A stretch of 64,000 nt of DNA from an uncultured Eubacteriales bacterium (GTDB taxonomy: Bacteria > Bacillota > Clostridia > Oscillospirales > Acutalibacteraceae): assembly GCA_934456435.1 (NCBI GenBank), contig CAKSHH010000002.1:62001-126000 (forward strand), written 5' to 3'. Below are positions 1 to 6,215 of this stretch, piece after piece. Under the pieces are notes generated by a model that was not told the origin of the DNA, ran no database searches, and saw only the letters and a program-made list of their open reading frames with translations. A program made the translations under genes and the position numbers. How positions within the stretch are numbered: the first letter of the stretch is position 1; each line of letters begins with the position of its first letter.

Positions 1-21
1 GGACAGAAGAATATAATAAAG

Positions 22-51
22 GCCTTGCACGGTAACCAAACTGTGCAAGGC
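22..51 (-). terminator. Terminator of the DtxR-type regulator gene
   Basis: A perfect 9-bp stem (GCCTTGCAC / GTGCAAGGC) with a 12-nt loop lies just past the stop codon of the minus-strand regulator gene. On the minus strand it is followed by a short pyrimidine-rich run. It ends the regulator transcript. Confidence 0.7.
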
Positions 52-61
52 TTTTGAGCTT

Positions 62-433
62 TTATGATTCTTTTCGCGGAAAGTGAGCCTTAATCGCGTT
101 AAAAGATTCGTCGCTGATGTCGTGCTCAATTTTGCAGGCGTCCTCAGCGGCTGTTTCCGAATTGACTCCGAGGCGTACAAGAAATTCTGTCAGAACGGTG
201 TGGCGCTCATAGATTTTCTTTGCAACGTCGAGACCTGCCGATGTCAGGGTGATATAGCCGTCCTTGTCAACAACGATATAATCGCCGCCCTTGAGCAGAC
301 CGACCGCACGGCAAACGCTGGGCTTGGAAAATCCCATATATTCGGCAACGTCAAGCGATCTGACGGCGCTGCTTTTTTGTGAAAGAACATATATAGTTTC
401 GAGATACATCTCTCCGGATTCCTGCAAATGCAT
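62..433 (-). CDS. DtxR/MntR-family metal-dependent transcriptional repressor
   Basis: This 123-residue protein is a metal-sensing repressor of the DtxR/MntR family. Residues 1-70 form a winged helix-turn-helix (YLETIYVLSQ, then the recognition region MGFSKPSVCRAVGLLK). The rest is the helical metal-binding and dimerisation domain, with the typical E-R-H-x3-L and E-D-A-C-K-I-E-H segments that supply His, Glu, Asp and Cys ligands. There is no C-terminal SH3-like domain, so it is the short, MntR-like form. The ATG at 433 has a strong AAGGAGG site. The gene is divergent from feoA-feoA-feoB, and four matching dyads lie in and downstream of the shared intergenic region, so it most likely represses iron uptake when Fe(II) (or Mn(II)) is plentiful. 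The family is clear; the metal is inferred from context. Confidence 0.9.
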   Translation of the reverse strand: MHLQESGEMYLETIYVLSQKSSAVRSLDVAEYMGFSKPSVCRAVGLLKGGDYIVVDKDGYITLTSAGLDVAKKIYERHTVLTEFLVRLGVNSETAAEDACKIEHDISDESFNAIKAHFPRKES

Positions 434-460
434 AGTAATGCCTCCTTATAAAACAGAAAT

Positions 461-489
461 ATTATATCACAACAGCGAATAAAATTCAA
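461..489 (-). promoter_or_regulatory. Promoter of the DtxR-type regulator
   Basis: On the minus strand, TTGAAT (484-489) and TATAAT (461-466) are separated by 17 bp, a good sigma-A promoter about 28 bp upstream of the regulator start codon. Confidence 0.75.
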
Positions 490-544
490 GAAGAGATGGA
501 TTGCAGAATGAATTTTTTAATAATGAAAAATGTATAGTATTTCG

Positions 545-560
545 GTTAGCTTAAACTAAC
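545..560. promoter_or_regulatory. Metal-repressor operator 1
   Basis: The dyad GTTAG-N6-CTAAC lies between the two divergent promoters. It has the same arms as three further sites at 652, 684 and 1279, and resembles the TTAGG/CCTAA-type sites of DtxR-family regulators. Binding by the adjacent repressor is inferred. Confidence 0.65.
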
Positions 561-615
561 TATTTGTTTATACTGCCAAATATGTTTTTTGAACTTATAT
601 TTTTTGAAAAAAATG

Positions 616-644
616 TTGACTTTTGCGATATTTCGGTCTAATAT
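616..644 (+). promoter_or_regulatory. Promoter of the feo operon
   Basis: TTGACT (616-621) and TAATAT (639-644) are spaced by 17 bp. The predicted transcription start near 651 falls on operator 2, which fits simple repression. Confidence 0.75.
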
Positions 645-651
645 TATTTTA

Positions 652-667
652 GTTAGCGAGAGCTAAC
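652..667. promoter_or_regulatory. Metal-repressor operator 2
   Basis: A perfect dyad, GTTAGC-gaga-GCTAAC, lies over the predicted transcription start of the feo operon. Its position would let bound repressor block RNA polymerase. Confidence 0.75.
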
Positions 668-683
668 CTTATTTAAAGCCAAC

Positions 684-701
684 GGTTAGCCGAAACTAAC
701 C
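684..701. promoter_or_regulatory. Metal-repressor operator 3
   Basis: The dyad GGTTAG-N6-CTAACC lies 32 bp after operator 2 (arm start to arm start), about three helical turns, just before the feoA ribosome binding site. The spacing would put two repressor dimers on the same face of the DNA. Confidence 0.7.
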
Positions 702-722
702 GACGAAAGTGAGGGATTGGCT

Positions 723-935
723 ATGATGCCTTTGGCACTTGCAGATGTCGGAGAGACAAACACAATCAAAAAAATCGGCGGAAGTCCGGAAGTCAAGAAA
801 CATCTTGAAAACCTTGGATTTGTCGTCGGAGGCAACGTAATGGTCATTAACACGCTCGGCGGTAACGTTATCGTCAACGTTAAGGAAGCCAGAGTCGCAA
901 TCAGCGAAGAAATGGCGAGAAAAATAATGATCTGA
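723..935 (+). CDS. feoA: FeoA-domain protein (first copy)
   Basis: This is a small (70-residue) FeoA-type SH3-like protein, a cytoplasmic partner of the FeoB ferrous iron transporter. The fold is marked by the glycine-rich beta strands in HLENLGFVVGGNVMVINTLGGNVIVNVKEARVAI. The ATG at 723 was chosen because the GAGGG site at 711-715 is 7 nt away; an in-frame TTG at 717 is too close to it, and ATG at 726 is also possible. It heads the operon, and the second feoA follows after 65 bp. Two separate FeoA proteins plus FeoB is a common clostridial arrangement. The exact role of FeoA in FeoB activity is not settled in the field. Confidence 0.88.
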   Translation: MMPLALADVGETNTIKKIGGSPEVKKHLENLGFVVGGNVMVINTLGGNVIVNVKEARVAISEEMARKIMI

Positions 936-1000
936 CGCGCATCAGAATACCGTGGTACGGTATTTAAATAATTCTGTATAATTTAAGGAGGATGAGGCAG

Positions 1001-1222
1001 ATGAAAACTTTAAAGGAAGCAAAGGTCGGCTCAACAGTCAAGGTTGTTAAGCTCCATGGCGAGGGCGCTGTTAAGCGCAGAATCATGGACATGGGCATCA
1101 CCCGCGGCGTTGAGGTATTTGTCCGCAAGGTTGCACCGCTCGGCGATCCGGTTGAAGTAAATGTTCGCGGATATGAGCTTTCGCTCAGAAAGGCCGATGC
1201 CGAAATGATTGAGGTCGAGTAA
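1001..1222 (+). CDS. feoA: FeoA-domain protein (second copy)
   Basis: This second 73-residue FeoA protein starts with a polar stretch (MKTLKEAKVGSTVKVVKLHG) and has the family signature of a small beta barrel: GAVKRRIMDMGITRGVEVFV, then APLGDPVEVNVRGYELSLRKADA. The GDP-(V/I)-E-V-x-V-R-G-Y core is the most conserved part of FeoA. The ATG at 1001 is preferred over the in-frame ATG at 992, which lies inside the AAGGAGG site at 985-991. The gene sits between the first feoA and feoB and is expected to work at the membrane with FeoB. Confidence 0.92.
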   Translation: MKTLKEAKVGSTVKVVKLHGEGAVKRRIMDMGITRGVEVFVRKVAPLGDPVEVNVRGYELSLRKADAEMIEVE

Positions 1223-1278
1223 GTCAGCATCAGAACGGATGCTTAACGGGGTTTATCCCCGATTTTTACAAATTTACG

Positions 1279-1294
1279 ATTAGCTAAAGCTAAT
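1279..1294. promoter_or_regulatory. Metal-repressor operator 4, internal to the feo operon
   Basis: A perfect dyad, ATTAGC-taaa-GCTAAT, lies between feoA2 and feoB, directly before the feoB ribosome binding site. It may control an internal start or act as a roadblock. No convincing internal promoter was seen. Confidence 0.6.
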
Positions 1295-1314
1295 TGAAAG
1301 AGAGGAATTATGGT

Positions 1315-3813
1315 ATGAATTTACGAATTGCCCTTGCGGGTAACCCGAACTGCGGTAAAACCACGTTGTTCAACGCGCTGACCGGGTCAAACCAGTATGT
1401 TGGTAACTGGCCCGGCGTTACAGTTGAGAAAAAGGAAGGTAAGCTCAAAAAGCATGACGGCGTTGTCATCACCGACCTTCCCGGTATTTATTCACTTTCT
1501 CCGTACACCTTGGAGGAAGTTGTTGCGAGAAACTATCTTATCGGCGAGCGCCCCGATGCTATTCTTAATATCATCGACGGTACAAACCTTGAGAGAAACC
1601 TTTATCTTACAACCCAGCTTACAGAGCTCGGAATCCCTGTTGTAATAGCAATCAACATGATTGACGTCGTTAAGAAGAACGGCGATAAGATCAACATTCA
1701 GGAGCTTTCACGCCAGCTTGGCTGCAAGGTTGTTGAAATTTCTGCTCTTAAGGGAACCGGTATTCACGAGGCGGCTGAAGCGGCTATTGAGGCTGCGAAG
1801 AGCGGCAAGACAGTTCCGATGCACACCTTCTCAGGCTGTGTTGAGCACGCTATCGCTCACATCGAGGAAGCGGCTGTTCACAATATGCCGGAAGAGCAGC
1901 AGAGATGGTACGCTATCAAGATTTTCGAGCGTGACGACAAGGTTCTCGGAAATCTCAGCATAGACAAGGCTGTTATGGATCACATTGAAAATGATATCAA
2001 GGCAGCCGAGAAAGAAATGGACGATGACGCAGAGTCCATCATCACAAACGAGAGATATATTTACATATCCTCAATCATTAAGGCTTGCTACAAAAAAAAG
2101 AATGTCGGTAAGCTTTCAACTTCGGATAAAATCGACCGTGTTGTCACAAACCGTTGGCTCGGTCTTCCGATTTTCGCCGTTATTATGTTCCTCGTTTACT
2201 GGATCGCAATGGTCGGCGTAGGTGCACCTGCAACAGACTGGATGAACGACGGTGTGTTCGGTGACGGCTGGCACCTTCTCGGAATCGGCTCATCCGCTTA
2301 CAATGACAAGGCTGACGAATATACAAACGCAACGGAAGCCGCTCAGGCATTCGTTGACTTTGATACAGAGGCTGAGGACTTTGACGCAGACAAGACTCTC
2401 GAAGAACTCAAGAGCTTCAAGACTGACGAGCAGTCGGCAGTTATCGGCGTTGAGGACGAGGAAACACTCGCTATCAACGACATGACAGCTTATTACAGCG
2501 AGATCCCGTCGAATGCAGACGAGGATACAACAGTCGGTACAACATACCTTGAGGCTGTTAAGTATTTCAGCGACAACGGCTTTGACGAGCCTGATCCGGC
2601 AGAGTTCGGTGTATGGGTTCCGGGTCTTCCGTCACTTATCGGCGACGCTCTTGAAAAGGGCAACGTTGCAGATTGGCTCAGCGGACTTATCCTTGACGGT
2701 ATCGTAGCCGGTGTCGGCGCGGTTCTCGGATTCGTTCCTCAGATGCTTGTTTTGTTCCTTCTTCTCGCATTCCTTGAAGGCTGCGGTTATATGTCACGTA
2801 TCGCATTCGTTCTTGACCGTATCTTCAGAAAGTTCGGTCTTTCAGGTAAATCCTTTATCCCGATGCTTATCGGTACAGGCTGCGGCGTTCCCGGTATCAT
2901 GGCTTCAAGAACCATTGAGAACGAGCGTGACCGTCGTATGACAATCATGACAACAACATTCATTCCCTGCTCGGCTAAGGTTCCGTTCATCGGAATGATC
3001 GCAGGCGCACTCTTCGGAGGTTCGGCTCTTGTTTCAACATCGGCTTACTTCATCGGTATGCTTGCAATTATTGTTTCGGGTATTATGCTTAAGAAGACAA
3101 AGATCTTCTCCGGCGATCCTGCTCCGTTCGTTATGGAGCTTCCTGCTTACCACTGGCCGACAGTTTCAAACGTTCTCCGTTCAACATGGGAGCGCGGCTG
3201 GTCGTTCATCAAGAAGGCAGGTACGGTTATCCTTCTTTCAACAATCTTTGTTTGGTTCACAACATACTTCGGTGTTGTTGACGGAGCATTCAGAATGTTG
3301 TCAGAGGACGAGATCGACTCTTCAATCCTTGCAAGAATCGGCAGCGTAATCGCTGTAATTTTCAGACCTCTCGGCTGGGGCAACTGGCAGGCAGCCGTTG
3401 CATCAATCACAGGTCTTGTTGCGAAAGAGAACATCGTCGGTACACTCGGTATTCTCTACGGCGGCGGAGACAGCACGGTTTACGGCAACATCGCGGCTGC
3501 ATTTACAGGTATCACAGGATATTCATTCCTCGTATTCAACCTTCTTTGCGCTCCCTGCTTCGCGGCAATCGGTGCTATCAAGCGTGAGATGAACAACGCT
3601 AAGTGGACATGGTTCGCAATCGCTTACCAGTGCGGCTTTGCATACTGCATCGCTCTTATGGTAACTCAGTTCGGCAACATCTTTGTCGGCAAGGCAAACG
3701 TTATCGGCATCATCGTTGCGGCGGCCATCCTTATCGGTATTGTCTACATGCTCTTCTTCAAGAAGTACACCGAGGCAACAAAGCTTTCACAGAACGTAAA
3801 GATCAAAAAATAA
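1315..3813 (+). CDS. feoB: Ferrous iron transporter FeoB
   Basis: FeoB is a GTP-dependent Fe(II) importer of the inner membrane. The N-terminal G domain has G1 GNPNCGKTT (residues 9-17), G3 DLPG, G4 NMID and G5 SALKG. A helical GDI-like region follows. Then comes the membrane core with the two gate regions, including GYMSRIAFVLDR, GTGCGVPGIMASR and the second half ending near NLLCAPCFAAIGAIKREM. The ATG at 1315 has an AGAGAGGAA site; an in-frame TTG at 1294 lies inside operator 4 and was rejected. At 832 residues it is longer than usual, because an acidic stretch of about 105-110 residues (roughly 320-428) is inserted after the first transmembrane helix. This stretch is probably extracytoplasmic. 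Confidence 0.96.
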   Translation: MNLRIALAGNPNCGKTTLFNALTGSNQYVGNWPGVTVEKKEGKLKKHDGVVITDLPGIYSLSPYTLEEVVARNYLIGERPDAILNIIDGTNLERNLYLTTQLTELGIPVVIAINMIDVVKKNGDKINIQELSRQLGCKVVEISALKGTGIHEAAEAAIEAAKSGKTVPMHTFSGCVEHAIAHIEEAAVHNMPEEQQRWYAIKIFERDDKVLGNLSIDKAVMDHIENDIKAAEKEMDDDAESIITNERYIYISSIIKACYKKKNVGKLSTSDKIDRVVTNRWLGLPIFAVIMFLVYWIAMVGVGAPATDWMNDGVFGDGWHLLGIGSSAYNDKADEYTNATEAAQAFVDFDTEAEDFDADKTLEELKSFKTDEQSAVIGVEDEETLAINDMTAYYSEIPSNADEDTTVGTTYLEAVKYFSDNGFDEPDPAEFGVWVPGLPSLIGDALEKGNVADWLSGLILDGIVAGVGAVLGFVPQMLVLFLLLAFLEGCGYMSRIAFVLDRIFRKFGLSGKSFIPMLIGTGCGVPGIMASRTIENERDRRMTIMTTTFIPCSAKVPFIGMIAGALFGGSALVSTSAYFIGMLAIIVSGIMLKKTKIFSGDPAPFVMELPAYHWPTVSNVLRSTWERGWSFIKKAGTVILLSTIFVWFTTYFGVVDGAFRMLSEDEIDSSILARIGSVIAVIFRPLGWGNWQAAVASITGLVAKENIVGTLGILYGGGDSTVYGNIAAAFTGITGYSFLVFNLLCAPCFAAIGAIKREMNNAKWTWFAIAYQCGFAYCIALMVTQFGNIFVGKANVIGIIVAAAILIGIVYMLFFKKYTEATKLSQNVKIKK

Positions 3814-3840
3814 AATTACACGGTGAAAGGAACTGATAGT

Positions 3841-4011
3841 ATGATTTCATGGATATCGCAGAATTTAGTGACCATTATTATATGCCTTGTGCTTGCGCTT
3901 ATTGTCACCTTGATTATTGTGGGCTTGGTGAGAGATAAGAAAAAAGGCAAATCCTCCTGCGGTTGCGGATGTGCGAACTGTGCAATGAGAGGTTCCTGCC
4001 ACAAAAAATAA
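3841..4011 (+). CDS. FeoB-associated Cys-rich small membrane protein
   Basis: This 56-residue protein has one N-terminal transmembrane helix (about residues 6-29), then a basic segment (RDKKKGK) and a Cys-rich tail with the pattern SSCGCGCANCAMRGSC. It belongs to the FeoB-associated Cys-rich family often found next to feoB in Firmicutes. The ATG at 3841 lies 9 nt after an AAAGGA site. The cysteines could bind iron or a metal centre on the inner face of the membrane, but the function is not established. It is the last gene of the feo operon, 27 bp after feoB. Confidence 0.85.
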   Translation: MISWISQNLVTIIICLVLALIVTLIIVGLVRDKKKGKSSCGCGCANCAMRGSCHKK

Positions 4012-4043
4012 TATGCTTTGCATAAACTGACAGGGCATAACGA

Positions 4044-4090
4044 AAAGACGGAAATTCGGAGACTGACTCCGATTTCCGTCTTTGTTTTTG
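4044..4090 (+). terminator. Terminator of the feo operon
   Basis: A stem of about 17 bp with one bulged base and a 5-nt loop (4044-4061 paired with 4067-4083) is followed by a T-rich run. Confidence 0.85.
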
Positions 4091-4117
4091 TCTGACTTGA
4101 GATATGGATAACAAAAT

Positions 4118-4143
4118 ATCCGCAGACAAATTTGTCTGCGGAT
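4118..4143 (-). terminator. Terminator of the dockerin gene (26-bp perfect palindrome)
   Basis: A perfect 26-bp palindrome lies 14 bp past the stop codon of the minus-strand dockerin gene and is followed on that strand by a T-rich run. It is separate from the feo terminator just upstream. Confidence 0.75.
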
Positions 4144-4156
4144 TTCGTTTGCTGTA

Positions 4157-4990
4157 TCAGAATGAGAAGTCGGCTGAGAATGAGTAGGTTCCGTTTTCAA
4201 TCGTTTTCACCTTGCCGAGATAAAGCTCGTTGCTGTACGGCTCGGTGATTTTAAGGTTTGTGACACGTCCGGAATTGTCTATAATTGCCGTGATAACTGT
4301 GCCGCTGTATGTAACCGTGCCCGAATCATAGTCTCTGAGAGCGCTTCCGTCAGCAGAAAAATCAATGGTAAATGCGCCTGCGCGGTTGTAGACGGGAGCA
4401 TTTTTTACGCTGACCTTTTCGCTCTTGAGCGTGAGAGTGATTTTCCAGTTGTTTTCCTCTCGGATAAATGAAGTGCTCTGAAGCATATCCGTGCTGAGCT
4501 TTGCCGCCGGACCGTAGAGCTCGGCAAGGTGTCCGTATTTATCCTTGCCGTCTTTAAAGTCCGTTGTGTCCGTAACGGGATTCGACTTGATTTCACCCTG
4601 CTTGCCGCCGACGGAATATTTGCAAACGTCATCGGTTACAGTCTTTATTCTCACCGTTTGCTTGTATGACTTTGTGAGCGAGGTGTTGTAGAAGTCAAGG
4701 ATTTCCGCTTGACTTGACGGAACGAATCTGTCGATAAATTCAATTCCGACGGCATGACGAAGAATTTTCAGCGCGTCAAGTGAATTTATTTTGCCGTCGC
4801 AGTTTACGTCGGCTGCCGATTTGTCGAATTTTTTGACACTCATTCCGACGCTGTACTGCAAAACGCCGAGTGCATCGGAGGAATTGATTTTTCCGTCACC
4901 GTTTACGTCGCCGGGACTTGCCGCCGAAGCACCGACGGTCAGAGCCGCCGCAAGTGAAAGCGCGGAAAGGACCGCAATAAATTTTTTCAT
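4157..4990 (-). CDS. Secreted dockerin-domain protein of unknown function
   Basis: This 277-residue protein has a signal peptide (MKKFIAVLSALSLAAALTVG, cut near ASA). Residues 25-85 form a type I dockerin with two calcium-binding loops, GDVNGDGKINSSDALGVLQ and ADVNCDGKINSLDALKILR. The remaining ~190 residues look beta-rich and match no family I recognise; they carry paired strands such as TYSGTVITAIIDNSGRVTNLKI. The dockerin is N-terminal, whereas most cellulosomal enzymes carry it at the C-terminus. The ATG at 4990 has an AAAGGAGAA site. The gene lies 12 bp downstream of the DUF6054-like gene and may be the last gene of the beta-galactosidase operon. Cohesin binding outside the cell is inferred; no scaffoldin is in the window. 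Confidence 0.82.
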   Translation of the reverse strand: MKKFIAVLSALSLAAALTVGASAASPGDVNGDGKINSSDALGVLQYSVGMSVKKFDKSAADVNCDGKINSLDALKILRHAVGIEFIDRFVPSSQAEILDFYNTSLTKSYKQTVRIKTVTDDVCKYSVGGKQGEIKSNPVTDTTDFKDGKDKYGHLAELYGPAAKLSTDMLQSTSFIREENNWKITLTLKSEKVSVKNAPVYNRAGAFTIDFSADGSALRDYDSGTVTYSGTVITAIIDNSGRVTNLKITEPYSNELYLGKVKTIENGTYSFSADFSF

Positions 4991-5002
4991 AATTATTCTC
5001 CT

Positions 5003-5338
5003 TTATTTTTCAAATTTCGCGACCGTGTCGCGTATGGTGTCGAGGAACGACTCCTCTCCAAAGGTATTGATTTTAAAGAATACCGCCTGACTTCCGCCTG
5101 AGGTGATTGCCGTCAGATGGATGTCCTCGCCGCAGGCAAACAGGGTGACGTTCAGGCTGACCCTGTTGCCGCCGATGTAGCTGTAACGCTCGTACACCTT
5201 TACGGTGCAGGAACAGCCGCCCATCTCGGAATACGACTCGTCCTCGACGGAGGCGGAAATGCTTTTGGAAACAGCGCTGTCGATTGCGTCCTCGATTTCA
5301 AACAGGGAACCGTGTAAATCACACTCAAGCTTTGCCAT
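5003..5338 (-). CDS. DUF6054-like small protein
   Basis: A 111-residue protein without signal peptide or membrane segment. The conserved-looking core is a beta-rich stretch (GCSCTVKVYERYSYIGGNRVSLNVTLF), followed by a second beta segment and a C-terminal helix ending TIRDTVAKFEK. It resembles the DUF6054 family of clostridial proteins, recalled from memory and not searched. The start overlaps the 3' end of the isomerase gene by 14 bp, with an AGGTGA site, so the two are translationally linked. The function is unknown. Confidence 0.7.
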   Translation of the reverse strand: MAKLECDLHGSLFEIEDAIDSAVSKSISASVEDESYSEMGGCSCTVKVYERYSYIGGNRVSLNVTLFACGEDIHLTAITSGGSQAVFFKINTFGEESFLDTIRDTVAKFEK

Positions 5339-6215
5339 AAAGTTTCACCTTTTTCTCTTCGATTTTATTTATAAGATTTCTGCCGATTTCGTGCAGAAGC
5401 TTATACGCCGCCGGGAAAATTTCATCGGGGTAGTTGATCATAAATTCGTCCGCCTCAAAGGTTAAATCACCCTTGTAGTCGATGTCCGCCAAAGCCTGGG
5501 TGATCTCCTCCCAGTCAAGGTCGTAGAAATACGGCGGACAATGCCTGTCTTCGAGGTAGTCGTTGTCGTGAACGTGCAGACAGCCGACGTAATCGTGACC
5601 GAGCGTTCTGAGCATTTCGGGCGCCGTCGTTCCGACCAGTCCCGCATGACCGATATCCACACAGGCGGTGAAATATTCAGAATCGAGCATTTCCATCATC
5701 GCGCGAAATTCCTCACCGACGCTGCATATATTCGGGACGATACAGCCGCGGCGGCGGTCTCTGCCGAACATATTTTCAACCGCGATTTTAATGTTGTATT
5801 CCTTGCAAAGGGGAATCAGCGCATTGTAAAATTCGGCGTTGAGTTCAAGGTTCCTTTTGCTGTCCTTTCCGTAATATGTCGGGTGAATAACAATATTCGG
5901 AACGTCGAGAATACCTGCGATTTCGATAGATCTTTTAATCTTTTCAAGAATTACCGTGTTGTATGTATCATCCCCGACCCTGAAGCTTGGGAAGGGGGCG
6001 TGAGCCTGGTTGAAGTGCTTGCCGAAGCTTTTTACAATGTCCTGGATTTTGAGAACATGCTCGCGGTAGTTCGGCTGATTCAGAATATTGTCGTCGTCCT
6101 GCATACAGAACATTGAATAGTCAAGCGCGTCAAACCCTGCTTCACATATCATACGAACATTCTTTTTGTCGCCGAAACGTTTTGAACCTATGTCAGTTTG
6201 TGTGGAAAGAATCAT
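5325..6215 (-). CDS. Sugar phosphate isomerase/epimerase-like TIM-barrel protein
   Basis: This 296-residue protein belongs to the AP endonuclease 2 / xylose isomerase-like TIM-barrel family, which includes many sugar isomerases, epimerases and some lyases. Family features are the His in NQAHAPFPSFR, HPTYYG after strand 3, KIAVENMFGR with the metal-binding Glu, TACVDIGHAGL (Asp and His ligands), CLHVHDND, and the late Glu in LTFEADEF. All point to a bound divalent metal. Its start overlaps the beta-galactosidase stop (ATGA), so the two are co-translated and it probably handles a sugar released by that enzyme. The substrate cannot be told from sequence. Confidence 0.85.
   Translation of the reverse strand: MILSTQTDIGSKRFGDKKNVRMICEAGFDALDYSMFCMQDDDNILNQPNYREHVLKIQDIVKSFGKHFNQAHAPFPSFRVGDDTYNTVILEKIKRSIEIAGILDVPNIVIHPTYYGKDSKRNLELNAEFYNALIPLCKEYNIKIAVENMFGRDRRRGCIVPNICSVGEEFRAMMEMLDSEYFTACVDIGHAGLVGTTAPEMLRTLGHDYVGCLHVHDNDYLEDRHCPPYFYDLDWEEITQALADIDYKGDLTFEADEFMINYPDEIFPAAYKLLHEIGRNLINKIEEKKVKLYGKA

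Noticed and set aside
717..722. TTG at 717 as start of the first feoA
   Set aside because: It lies next to the ribosome binding site; ATG at 723 has proper spacing.
1294..1314. TTG at 1294 as start of feoB
   Set aside because: It falls in operator 4, and ATG at 1315 has a better site.
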